From: JBFMFB01 sp040752115 | Lineage (GTDB): Bacteria; Pseudomonadota; Gammaproteobacteria; Burkholderiales; Sulfuricellaceae | Length of the DNA: 64,000 nucleotides | Reading direction: 5' to 3' | Assembly (NCBI GenBank): GCA_040752115.1 | Contig: JBFMFB010000004.1 | Coordinates: forward strand, 1-64,000 | In this document: positions 25,286 to 34,103 of the stretch, piece by piece | Layout of the letters: each line of letters begins with the position of its first letter | How positions within the stretch are numbered: position 1 is the stretch's first letter | Notes under the pieces: generated by a model | What the model was told of the DNA's origin: nothing | The model's input: only the letters and a program-made list of their open reading frames with translations | Database searches by the model: none | Made by a program: the position numbers and the translations under genes

Positions 25286-26832
25286 GGCACCTGGTATTCG
25301 ATGTCAATGTCCTTCTGGACGCCTTCCTTTGCCGGGGCGAGAGCGGGCAAGCCGAAAAGCTGCTGGAGAGGGTTGCGGAAGGGAAAATAAAAGGTTGGAT
25401 CGCAGCCCAGTCGTTGGCGGTTTTGGAATATGTATTGCGCAGAATCCTCAAGGAAGATGGCGCATCAGGTGAAGAGGCCCAAACCATCGCCCAGGATTTC
25501 ATGGGCTGGGTGCGGCAGCATCTCTCGGTTCTGACGCTTCCGGGAGAGGAATCAAGGTTGGCGTGTGGCGGCGACCTGGAAGATGTTCAGATTGCCTTGG
25601 CAGCGCGCGCGCTCGGCGACGAGGCATGTATTGTCACCAACGACAAGAAATTCTCCGTCATCGACGGTGTCCACAAGCTGACGGTGGAAGACGCCTGCAA
25701 ATCGCTCAACGAAATGTCGCCGGAACGCCCTATCGAATTCATCGACCTCAAAGAGCAGCAGCGGCGTGTTCTGCCCAGGCTGGAGCAAAATATCCGGAAA
25801 GTTCTTCATCACGGTCAGTACATCATGGGCCCCGAGGTTCGGGAGCTGGAAGAAAAGCTGGCGGCCTACACCGGCGCCAGGCACTGCATTACGGTCGCCT
25901 CCGGTACGGAGGCGCTACTGATCTCCCTCATGGCGCTTGGCGTCAAACCCGGCGATGAGGTCATCACCACGCCGTTCACCTTTGTCGCCACCGCGGAAGT
26001 GATCGCGCTACTGGGCGCCACGCCCGTGTTTGTCGACATCCAGCCAGACACCTGCAACATCGACCCGTCACTGATCGAGGCGGCAATTACGCCAAAAACC
26101 AGGGCCATCATGCCGGTGTCCCTCTATGGCCAGCCGGCCGACATGGACGAGATCAATGCCATCGCTGCCCGACACGGCAATATCCCGGTTATCGAGGATG
26201 CGGCACAAAGTTTTGGCGCAACCTACAAGGGCAAGAAAAGCTGCAACCTGAGCACCATAGGCTGCACCAGTTTCTTTCCGAGCAAGCCACTTGGCTGTTA
26301 CGGCGACGGCGGCGCCATTTTCACCAGCGACGATGCCTTGGTAAAGGCCATGCGCGAAATTCGGGTTCATGGGCAGGAAAAACGCTACTACCACACCCGC
26401 GTAGGTGTTGGGGGCAGGATGGATACACTGCAATGCGCGGTAGTGCTGGCCAAGCTGGAACGATTCGATCTGGAGGTTGAACAACGCATCCAGGCAGGCG
26501 AGCGTTACCTTGCATTGTTGAGCGGCGCCCCATCCGTCAGACAGTTGGCCGTGCGACCGGATAGAACGTGCGTGTGGGGGCAGTTCACTGTTCAAGTTGA
26601 AAACCGCGAAACGGTTCTGGAAAACCTTAAGGCAGCAGGTATCCCGACCGCTGTCCACTATCCAGTGCCACTGCATCGCCAGCCTGCTTATCAAACTTCC
26701 TGTCGCATTTCGAGTAGCCTCGAAAATGCTGATGGCGTTGCTGCCAGGGTCGTCAGTTTGCCGATGCATCCGGAACTGGATGAAGCCGTCCAGCGGCGAG
26801 TGGTTGATGTTTTGCTGGGCACCATCAACTGA
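25282..26832 (+). CDS. wbpE: PIN toxin domain fused to WbpE aminotransferase
   Basis: 516 residues without an internal stop. Residues 1-144 are a PIN domain (HLVFDVNVLLDAF; LEDVQIALAARAL; VTNDKKFSVIDG). Residues 145-516 are a complete DegT/DnrJ/EryC1 PLP aminotransferase (EFIDLKEQQRRVLPRL; HCITVASGTEALLISLMAL; VIEDAAQSFGATYKGKKSC; catalytic lysine in FFPSKPLGCYGDGGA), matching WbpE/WlbC that aminates the 3-keto sugar with glutamate. An internal ATG at 25714 (MSPERPIEF) is where ordinary WbpE would begin, but no ribosome site precedes it. Either a fusion is made or WbpE starts internally at low rate. Confidence 0.88.
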   Translation: MRHLVFDVNVLLDAFLCRGESGQAEKLLERVAEGKIKGWIAAQSLAVLEYVLRRILKEDGASGEEAQTIAQDFMGWVRQHLSVLTLPGEESRLACGGDLEDVQIALAARALGDEACIVTNDKKFSVIDGVHKLTVEDACKSLNEMSPERPIEFIDLKEQQRRVLPRLEQNIRKVLHHGQYIMGPEVRELEEKLAAYTGARHCITVASGTEALLISLMALGVKPGDEVITTPFTFVATAEVIALLGATPVFVDIQPDTCNIDPSLIEAAITPKTRAIMPVSLYGQPADMDEINAIAARHGNIPVIEDAAQSFGATYKGKKSCNLSTIGCTSFFPSKPLGCYGDGGAIFTSDDALVKAMREIRVHGQEKRYYHTRVGVGGRMDTLQCAVVLAKLERFDLEVEQRIQAGERYLALLSGAPSVRQLAVRPDRTCVWGQFTVQVENRETVLENLKAAGIPTAVHYPVPLHRQPAYQTSCRISSSLENADGVAARVVSLPMHPELDEAVQRRVVDVLLGTIN

Positions 26833-28031
26833 TGAGTGATGTTCTTATCATCGGCGCGGGGATCGTCGGGCTGACGCTGGCGCGGGAGATCAAGCACCGC
26901 AACCCCGGCTCGCGCATTACCGTGCTGGAAAAGGAATCCACCTATGGGGTGCATTCAAGCGGGCGCAACAGCGGCGTGCTGCATTCGGGAATCTACTATC
27001 CTTCCGATTCGCTCAAGGCCAAGGTTTGCGTGACGGGGATGCGCGAACTTCGCGACTATTGCCTGCAGCACGGCTTGCCGATCAAGCACATCGGCAAGGT
27101 GATCGTTCCGACCCGCGAAGAAGACGGAAAGCAACTGGATCTGCTTCTGGGGCGAGGACGCGCCAACGGTGCTACGGTCGAGCTAATCGACGAACAACAA
27201 CTACGGGAGCTGGAGCCGGAAGCGCGCTCTGCTACCGGTCAAGCATTGTGGTCGCCTGACACCGCCGTAATTGATCCCATGGCAGTGCTGAAGCGCTTGG
27301 TTGAGGAATTGACTGCGCAAGGGGTGTCGATCCGCTACGGCCAATCCGTGCGGCACATCGACGCTACAGCGGCGGTCGTCCATCTTGGCGATGGCTCGCT
27401 GGCTTACGGACACCTGCTCAATGCCGCAGGACTGTTCGCCGACAAGGTGGCACACGCCATGGGAGCGGGAAAGCACTATACGCTGCTGCCCTTCAAAGGG
27501 ATCTATTACAAGCTGTCCCCCACTTCCGGCCTCGATATCAGGCACCTCATTTATCCGGTGCCCGATCTGCGCGTACCGTTTCTTGGCGTGCATTACACCA
27601 GCACGGTTGCCGGCAAGACCTATCTCGGCCCAACCGCCGTTCCGGCCTGGGGGCGCGAAAACTACCGGGGTTTGCAGGGTATCCGCTTACGAGATGCGGG
27701 AGCCATCGGTTACCGATTAGCCAAACAATATGCATTGGACCGCCAGGGATTCAGGTTGCTTGCACGCATCGAAGGGCGCCGTTATTTCAAAAAATACTTT
27801 GCCGAAGCAGCGCGCGCACTGACGCCGCGTTTGCGCGACGAGCACTTGCTGGCTTGTGACAAGGTGGGCATTCGCGCTCAGTTGCTCGATACCGAAAAGA
27901 ACGAACTGGTAAGCGATTTCGTAGTCGAGCGCGGCGAACGCTCGACGCATATCCTGAACGCAATTTCGCCCGCGTTCACCAGTTCGTTCGCATTCGCCCG
28001 CCATGTGGTCGATCATTTTGTTCCGATGTAA
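26832..28031 (+). CDS. lhgO: L-2-hydroxyglutarate oxidase (LhgO-like)
   Basis: 399 residues, FAD-dependent DAO-fold oxidoreductase. N-terminal dinucleotide motif LIIGAGIVGLTLAREIK, then VHSSGRNSGVLHSGIYYPSDSLKAKVCV and LLPFKGIYYKL, characteristic of LhgO. The family oxidises 2-hydroxyglutarate to 2-oxoglutarate. Start overlaps the aminotransferase stop (TGATG), so the genes are coupled. Its place beside WbpB and WbpE suggests that it reclaims 2-hydroxyglutarate made during NADH recycling by WbpB. Stereochemistry must match and is not known here. Confidence 0.85.
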   Translation: MSDVLIIGAGIVGLTLAREIKHRNPGSRITVLEKESTYGVHSSGRNSGVLHSGIYYPSDSLKAKVCVTGMRELRDYCLQHGLPIKHIGKVIVPTREEDGKQLDLLLGRGRANGATVELIDEQQLRELEPEARSATGQALWSPDTAVIDPMAVLKRLVEELTAQGVSIRYGQSVRHIDATAAVVHLGDGSLAYGHLLNAAGLFADKVAHAMGAGKHYTLLPFKGIYYKLSPTSGLDIRHLIYPVPDLRVPFLGVHYTSTVAGKTYLGPTAVPAWGRENYRGLQGIRLRDAGAIGYRLAKQYALDRQGFRLLARIEGRRYFKKYFAEAARALTPRLRDEHLLACDKVGIRAQLLDTEKNELVSDFVVERGERSTHILNAISPAFTSSFAFARHVVDHFVPM

Positions 28032-28074
28032 CAGGCCGATCTAATCGAAGAAATTGTCAGGTTGAGGAGTAATC

Positions 28075-29076
28075 ATGGATTTACGAGGTAAGAAGCTGGT
28101 GCTGATCGGCGGAGCCGGGTTGATTGGTTCGCACACTGCCGATCAGCTTATCCGGGAGGACGTCAAAGAGATTGTCATTTACGACAATTTTGTACGCGGC
28201 CGCGTGGAAAACCTGACGGAGGCATTAAAAGACCCTCGCGTCAAAGTCTTCGACATCGGCGGCGATATCATGCAAACCGATATTCTGGAAGCAGCCTTGA
28301 AAGACGCGGACGGCGTATTTCATTTTGCCGCCTTATGGCTGTTGCAGTGCCACGAGTTCCCCCGGAGCGCGTTCGACGTTAATGTGCGCGGTACGTTCAA
28401 TGTTATGGAGGCTTGCATCAAGCAGGGAGTGAAGCGGCTGGTTTACTCCTCTTCTGCCTCGGTATATGGCGATGCGGTCCAGGAACCCATGGCCGAAGAT
28501 CACCCGTTCAACAACAAGAATTTCTATGGCGCCACCAAGATTTGCGGCGAGGCAATGTTGCGCGCGTTTCATCACCGCTACGGCCTGAATTACGTTGGCC
28601 TGCGCTATATGAACGTCTATGGCCCGCGCCAGGATTATCACGGCGCCTACATTGCCGTAATCATGAAAATGCTCGACGCCATTGATCGCGGCGACGGGCC
28701 GACCATCCTCGGCGACGGCAGCGAAGCATTTGATTTCGTCGCCGTCGAGGATTGCGGCAAGGCCAACGTCTGCGCCATGAAGGCCGACGCCGTCGATAGC
28801 TTTTACAATGTCGGTACCGGCAAGCGCACCTCGCTGAAAGAATTGGCTGAAATGATTCTGGAACTGACGGGATGCGGCAAGCCGATCAATTATGCGCCGC
28901 GCAGCCAGGCGACCCTGGTGCGTAACCGTATCGGATGCCCAAAAAAGGCCAAAGCGGAGATCGGTTTTGAATCAGCACTTGATCTACGGGAAGGACTCAA
29001 ACATCTGATCGAGTGGCGCAGGAACCATAAGGCTGAGGTGGAAGCTCGCCGCCGCGCAGTCGGCTTACCGGTGTAA
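28075..29076 (+). CDS. NAD-dependent sugar-nucleotide epimerase/dehydratase
   Basis: 333 residues, extended short-chain dehydrogenase. LVLIGGAGLIGSHTADQLI binds NAD; catalytic YGATK and SSSASVYGDAV are present; RYMNVYGPRQDYHGAYIAVIMKML is typical of UDP-sugar 4-epimerases and related enzymes. HFAALWLLQCHEFPRSAFDVN is unusual at the substrate loop, so the sugar is uncertain. GAGGAG precedes the ATG. It probably makes one precursor of this O-unit, perhaps a galacto-configured uronic acid. Confidence 0.85.
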   Translation: MDLRGKKLVLIGGAGLIGSHTADQLIREDVKEIVIYDNFVRGRVENLTEALKDPRVKVFDIGGDIMQTDILEAALKDADGVFHFAALWLLQCHEFPRSAFDVNVRGTFNVMEACIKQGVKRLVYSSSASVYGDAVQEPMAEDHPFNNKNFYGATKICGEAMLRAFHHRYGLNYVGLRYMNVYGPRQDYHGAYIAVIMKMLDAIDRGDGPTILGDGSEAFDFVAVEDCGKANVCAMKADAVDSFYNVGTGKRTSLKELAEMILELTGCGKPINYAPRSQATLVRNRIGCPKKAKAEIGFESALDLREGLKHLIEWRRNHKAEVEARRRAVGLPV

Positions 29077-29091
29077 GTAGAGATCCCTACC

Positions 29092-30966
29092 ATGTGCGGT
29101 CTTGCCGGCGTCCTTGATCGAAGCGGAGAACCCGTTTCTCCTGTTATCCTGAAACGGATGACCGACGCCATCGCCCATCGCGGGCCCGATGGCGAGGGCC
29201 ATTACATCGATGGCCCGCTCGGCCTCGGCCATCGGCGCCTGGCGATCATCGACCTTTCCGCGGCCGGCCACCAGCCGATGGCGACCGAGGATGGTCGCTT
29301 CGTCATCGCCTACAACGGCGAGGTCTACAACTTCAACGAACTGCGCGTGGAGTTGGAGGCGGTCGGCCACCGCTTCCACTCCCGCACCGATTCGGAAGTG
29401 GTCCTCAAGGCGCTGGTCCGCTGGGGCGAAAAGGCGCTGAATCGCTTCAACGGCATGTTCGCCCTGGCCTTGTGGGACAGGCAGAAAAAAGAACTCCTCC
29501 TCGCCCGCGACCGCTACGGCATCAAGCCGTTGTATTACGCCCAAGCCGGCAACAAGTTCATCTTCGGTTCCGAGGTCAAGGCTATCCTGGTCGATCCTGT
29601 CTACCGGGCGGAGATGGATCGCGAAGGGCTGCTCGAATATCTGACTTTCCAGAACTTCTTCACCGATCGCACGCTCTTCAAGGACGTTCGCCTGCTGCCC
29701 CAAGGCAGTTTCATGTGGATATCGCAGGGCAAAGTCGCAACAGCATCGGTCAAGTATTGGGATTACCGCTTCGAGGAGCCAGCACATCCGGCCGACGACG
29801 AAGAATATGTCGAAGAGCTCGACCGTCTTTTCCGGCAAGCGGTAAGCCGGCAGCTGGTGAGCGATGTCGATGTCGGCGTCTACCTCAGCGGCGGCATGGA
29901 TAGCGGCTCGGTCACGGCTATTGCCGCGCGGCAACTGCCCTACATTAAATCTTTCACCTGCGGCTTCGACCTAAACTCCGCCTCCGGCGTGGAACGGGGC
30001 TACGACGAGCGCGATACGGCCGAATACATGTCCTACCTGTTCAAGACCGAGCACTACGAAATGGTCCTGAAGGCCGGCGACATGGAGCGCGTGATGCCCA
30101 GGCTCGCCTGGCACATCGAGGAACCCCGGGTCGGCCAGAGCTACCCGAACTTCTACGCCGCCCAGCTGGCGAGCAAGTTCGTCAAGGTGGTCCTCTCGGG
30201 CGCGGGCGGCGATGAGCTCTTTGCCGGCTACCCCTGGCGGTACTACCGGGCCGTCGTCAACGACGACTTTGAGCATTACATCGACAAGTACTACGGCTTC
30301 TGGCAGCGCCTGATTCCCAACGCGGACATCAAGCGTGTCTTCAAGCCGATCTGGCCGAGCGTCGAGCATGTGTGGACGCGGAACATCTTCCGCGACGTGT
30401 TCCTGCAGCATGCACCTTCGCTCACGCGCCCGGAAGACTACATCAACCACTCACTCTATTTCGAGGCGAAGACCTTCCTCCACGGCCTGCTGGTCATCGA
30501 GGACAAGCTCAGCATGGCCCATTCCCTCGAAACGCGGGTGCCCTTCCTGGACAATGACCTTGTCGACTTCGCCATGAAGATCCCGACGCGTTTGAAACTC
30601 GGGAATCTCACCGAAGTCATCAAGCTGAACGAGAACGAACCCGGCTCCAAGACCGCCAAGTATTTCCAGAAGACCCGCGACGGCAAGCTGCTGTTCCGTA
30701 GGGTCATGGAACGCCATATCCCTTCGGTCATCACCGACCGCGAGAAGCAGGGCTTCTCGGCGCCCGACGCAAGCTGGTTCAAGGGCGACAGCATCGACTA
30801 TGTGCGCCGCAAGCTGTATCAGGGCCACCCCCGCATCTACGAATTCCTGGAACGCGACGCGGTGCAGAGCCTGACCAACGAGCACCTTGAAGGAAAGCAG
30901 AACCGCCGGCTGCTGATCTGGTCGCTGCTGAACCTTGAGAAATGGTGCGAGAAATTCCTCGCCTGA
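29092..30966 (+). CDS. Asparagine synthase-like amidotransferase 1
   Basis: 624 residues. Class II glutaminase domain starts with catalytic Cys2 (MCGLAGVLDRSGEPV) and includes HRGPDGEGHYIDG and YNGEVYNF; the synthase domain has the ATP-pyrophosphatase loop YLSGGMDSGSV and LSGAGGDELFAGYPWRYYR. In polysaccharide loci, as with WbpS of Pseudomonas aeruginosa, such enzymes are thought to amidate uronic acid carboxyls. With uronic acid genes nearby that role is favoured over asparagine synthesis. A second copy is at 42792. Confidence 0.9.
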   Translation: MCGLAGVLDRSGEPVSPVILKRMTDAIAHRGPDGEGHYIDGPLGLGHRRLAIIDLSAAGHQPMATEDGRFVIAYNGEVYNFNELRVELEAVGHRFHSRTDSEVVLKALVRWGEKALNRFNGMFALALWDRQKKELLLARDRYGIKPLYYAQAGNKFIFGSEVKAILVDPVYRAEMDREGLLEYLTFQNFFTDRTLFKDVRLLPQGSFMWISQGKVATASVKYWDYRFEEPAHPADDEEYVEELDRLFRQAVSRQLVSDVDVGVYLSGGMDSGSVTAIAARQLPYIKSFTCGFDLNSASGVERGYDERDTAEYMSYLFKTEHYEMVLKAGDMERVMPRLAWHIEEPRVGQSYPNFYAAQLASKFVKVVLSGAGGDELFAGYPWRYYRAVVNDDFEHYIDKYYGFWQRLIPNADIKRVFKPIWPSVEHVWTRNIFRDVFLQHAPSLTRPEDYINHSLYFEAKTFLHGLLVIEDKLSMAHSLETRVPFLDNDLVDFAMKIPTRLKLGNLTEVIKLNENEPGSKTAKYFQKTRDGKLLFRRVMERHIPSVITDREKQGFSAPDASWFKGDSIDYVRRKLYQGHPRIYEFLERDAVQSLTNEHLEGKQNRRLLIWSLLNLEKWCEKFLA

Positions 30967-30982
30967 CAGTCGAGTCCAATCC

Positions 30983-31810
30983 ATGCGCTTAGCCAAAGGC
31001 CACTTTCAGGCATTTACGGAAGTCGTTTCATTGCTGACTCGTCATCGCGACCTGACTTGGGAGATGGCGAGGCGGGAACTCTCGGATCGCTACGCCGGAC
31101 AAGCCTTTGGATTGCTGTGGGCGATCGGCCACCCGATGTTCATGATCGGGCTGTATGTATTCATGTTCGCTCTCGTTTTCAAGCAAAAGGTTGGGGGCAC
31201 GGTTGACATGCCCTTGGACTACACGGCCTACCTCCTGTCTGGCCTTATTGCCTGGATGAGCTTTCAGGAGGCAATGGTTAAGAGTTGTACGGCGATCACT
31301 GGGAATGCTGCATTGGTTAAGCAGGTGGTCTTCCCCTTGGAGATATTGCCGGTGAAAGTTGTGCTGGCATCGCTATTCCCTCAGCTTGTTTCACTGGCCC
31401 TGCTGATTGCATATGTGTTGATTACTAATGGCTCCCTACATCTGACCTATCTGCTACTGCCAGTACTCATAGTCATGCAGGTCATGGCGATGATAGGTGT
31501 TGCTTACATACTTGCACCTATCGGAGCCTATTTCCGGGACATCAAGGATTTCATCCAGTTGTTTGCCACTACAGGCATGTACTTAATGCCGATTTTCTAC
31601 CTGCCCACCTGGGTACCTAGCCTGTTCAAGCCTATTTTGTATATAAACCCATTTAGCTATCTGGTCTGGTGTTATCAGGATGCTCTTTACTTCGGTCGGT
31701 TCGAACATCCTTGGGCGTGGGGATTTAACGTAACAGTAAGCTTGGTCACATTTACCATCGGCTATCGGATCTTTCGCAAGCTCAAGCCTAGCCTGGGGAA
31801 TTTGCTATGA
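30983..31810 (+). CDS. wzm: O-antigen ABC exporter permease (Wzm)
   Basis: 275 residues with about six transmembrane helices and the ABC-2 fold (LLWAIGHPMFMIGLYVFMFALVF; LLSGLIAWMSFQEAMVKS; YRDIK-like EAYFRDIKDFIQLF variant; IYINPFSYLVWCYQDALYFG). It forms the channel exporting a complete lipid-linked polysaccharide with the Wzt ATPase encoded next, overlapping by 4 bases. GC content falls noticeably from about 31 kb on, suggesting acquisition from a different source. The ATG at 30983 fits the family; an upstream start lies inside asnB. Confidence 0.9.
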   Translation: MRLAKGHFQAFTEVVSLLTRHRDLTWEMARRELSDRYAGQAFGLLWAIGHPMFMIGLYVFMFALVFKQKVGGTVDMPLDYTAYLLSGLIAWMSFQEAMVKSCTAITGNAALVKQVVFPLEILPVKVVLASLFPQLVSLALLIAYVLITNGSLHLTYLLLPVLIVMQVMAMIGVAYILAPIGAYFRDIKDFIQLFATTGMYLMPIFYLPTWVPSLFKPILYINPFSYLVWCYQDALYFGRFEHPWAWGFNVTVSLVTFTIGYRIFRKLKPSLGNLL

Positions 31811-33087
31811 GTAATGTGACTAGCCGTGACCGGGACATTGCGATAAGGGTCGTCAAGCTGTGTAAAACCTACAAGATTTATGCCCGGCCACTCGATATGG
31901 TGATGGAGGCCGTGACCGGGAAGCCCCGGCATAATGAATTTCATGCACTACGCGATGTTTCGTTCGAGGTTGGCAAGGGTGAAGTTGTCGGCGTAATCGG
32001 ACCAAACGGTGCCGGCAAGAGCACGCTTCTCAAAATTCTGGCGGGAACCTTGGACAGGACTAGCGGCGAAATCGAAATCAACGGAAAGATATCTGCCATT
32101 CTGGAATTGGGAACCGGCTTTCATCCAGAGTATACCGGGCGAGAAAATATAATTATGGGTGGTATGTGTCTTGGCATGTCCCGCGCAGAGATTGAAGCAA
32201 AATCTGACTCAATTATTGACTTCAGCGAGTTGCGGCATGTAATCGACCAACCATTTAAGACTTATTCAAGCGGGATGCAAGCACGGCTAACATTCTCGAC
32301 TGCAATCAGTGTAGAGCCGGAAGTTTTTATCATAGACGAGGCACTCGCTGCAGGCGATGCTTATTTTGTCAATAAATGTTTATCTCGAATTAAGGAAATC
32401 TGCACATCTGGAACCACAGTGTTCTTTGTTTCGCACTCTACTGATCTTGTACGACGCCTATGCTCGAAAGCGATCTTAATAGAGCATGGTGAAATTCAAT
32501 CTTATGGTGCTTCTATTGATGTATGCGCTGATTATGATCAGCGCGTTCTTGCTGCGTCATCGCTGAGATACGAGGATACGAGCCGGGGGCAGCAAGGCAC
32601 TCGCTCCCGAACAAGTAACTTCGCAATCGAGCATGTGCGTCTTCTAGATGATGTAGGGGAGATGCGTCATGCCTTCTACCAACACGACGCGCTATCGATA
32701 CAAATTGACATCACCACCACTACCGAGGTTGCCAACCCTGCTGCCTGGATAAGATTAATGCGCGCGGATGGGGTGGTAGCAACAAGCTGGCTAAGCCATG
32801 AACCTGATTTTCATGACATCGGTGTCCTGCCTGTGGGTGCATCTACGGTTCAACTCGACATCAGCGATCTCTTGCTTGGCGATGGAGTCTATTTCTTGAC
32901 GGTTGCTTTCTTTCCTGAAAAACGTGGGGCAGAAACAAGTTTTTATATTAATCCTCTAGCTATGTGGGATCGATGTGCAACCATAGAAGTAAAGCGACGA
33001 GGCAGACCACTCAGCACTTTATTTGACCAGCCTGTCGATCGGATTCTGGTCAAACGGCTTGAGGCGCTATGCGGGCAAGACCTTTAA
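31807..33087 (+). CDS. wzt: O-antigen ABC exporter ATPase with carbohydrate-binding tail (Wzt)
   Basis: 426 residues. ATPase domain about 1-250: Walker A GPNGAGKST at 65-73, ABC signature YSSGMQARL, Walker B VFIIDEAL and switch His in FVSHSTDLV. A C-terminal Wzt domain (about 270-410) resembles those that recognise the non-reducing terminal modification of the glycan before export. A terminal methyl cap is a common signal, and a methyltransferase gene follows immediately, which fits. Codon use is AT-shifted like its neighbours. Confidence 0.92.
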   Translation: MSNVTSRDRDIAIRVVKLCKTYKIYARPLDMVMEAVTGKPRHNEFHALRDVSFEVGKGEVVGVIGPNGAGKSTLLKILAGTLDRTSGEIEINGKISAILELGTGFHPEYTGRENIIMGGMCLGMSRAEIEAKSDSIIDFSELRHVIDQPFKTYSSGMQARLTFSTAISVEPEVFIIDEALAAGDAYFVNKCLSRIKEICTSGTTVFFVSHSTDLVRRLCSKAILIEHGEIQSYGASIDVCADYDQRVLAASSLRYEDTSRGQQGTRSRTSNFAIEHVRLLDDVGEMRHAFYQHDALSIQIDITTTTEVANPAAWIRLMRADGVVATSWLSHEPDFHDIGVLPVGASTVQLDISDLLLGDGVYFLTVAFFPEKRGAETSFYINPLAMWDRCATIEVKRRGRPLSTLFDQPVDRILVKRLEALCGQDL

Positions 33088-33104
33088 GGTTGGATAAATA
33101 TTTC

Positions 33105-34076
33105 ATGGCAATTGATACTAACTTGTCGGCAGAGCAGCGCGAGCGCGATTATGAAGATAGCATTGCTCATCGTTATAACCGCGATTATCACGAGCCGCCT
33201 ATCATGCAATCGCATTCGCGGGCCTTTATAGACTTCGTTATTAAGTACGTCCACCCTGGTGACCGAATCCTTGATCTTGGTTGTGCGGCTGCATCTTTAT
33301 GGCCTTATTTCGAACAGCGGTTTGGCCCTACGATAACTATGGTTGGGGTCGATTTATCGCCGAAGATGATAGAGGAGGCGCGCGAACTATTTCCGAAAGG
33401 CGTTTTTCGGATTGGAAGCATGTTGGATATTCCCGCGGGTACGGGAGAATTCGATGTTGTCATCGTTTCTAGTGCTTTCCATCATATCAGCGATGCCGTC
33501 CTGCCTGTAGCACTTACCGAGATTTCACGTGTGCTCGATGAGCACGGAATTCTCCTTGGTAGGGAGCCGCTTGCGACAGGGCGGCTGGGCGATCGTGGCG
33601 GGTGGATAGCCGGCGCTTTGATGCAATTAAGGCATCTTACATATCGATTGTCGCACACGCGCGAATATCCAGAACCGGATCCAGGCCCTGACCACCATGC
33701 TTACGATGCAAAGAATTTTTTTAATCTAATAGAAAAAGTACTGACTGTAGTGGATGTTCAATTTCGCAATCCAGTCAGTCTATTTTTCGCGCGATCACGT
33801 CATCCATTAATCGTAAAGCTTGCTGACTTGCTTGACGACGTGATCAAACACAAAGAAGGGCAGGAAGTCTGCTACGCGGCACGAAAAAATTTTGCAGACG
33901 CAGGCGATGTTGCGAATTGTGTCGAGCGTGCGTTAAGGGAAAATTATATTGACGATATCCCAAAATTTCTCGCTTATGTTCAGGCGGCAAGTGAAACAAT
34001 TGAGTCTCAACTAGAGGCAGAAATGGCACGCGCAAATGGAAAACTTGAGCGCCGCTTTATGCGGCGGCGTGCGTAA
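33105..34076 (+). CDS. SAM-dependent methyltransferase
   Basis: About 323 residues. SAM motif I ILDLGCAAASLWPYFEQRFG, then VGVDLSPKMIEEARELF and FDVVIVSSAFHHISD. The C-terminal third is helical and charged. It may cap the exported polysaccharide. The ATG at 33105 is preferred because AAGG lies upstream; an ATG at 33069 overlaps the Wzt end. Notably AT-rich for this window. Confidence 0.82.
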   Translation: MAIDTNLSAEQRERDYEDSIAHRYNRDYHEPPIMQSHSRAFIDFVIKYVHPGDRILDLGCAAASLWPYFEQRFGPTITMVGVDLSPKMIEEARELFPKGVFRIGSMLDIPAGTGEFDVVIVSSAFHHISDAVLPVALTEISRVLDEHGILLGREPLATGRLGDRGGWIAGALMQLRHLTYRLSHTREYPEPDPGPDHHAYDAKNFFNLIEKVLTVVDVQFRNPVSLFFARSRHPLIVKLADLLDDVIKHKEGQEVCYAARKNFADAGDVANCVERALRENYIDDIPKFLAYVQAASETIESQLEAEMARANGKLERRFMRRRA

Positions 34077-34103
34077 TTACAGACAATTTTCTTTGAGCAT
34101 AAC

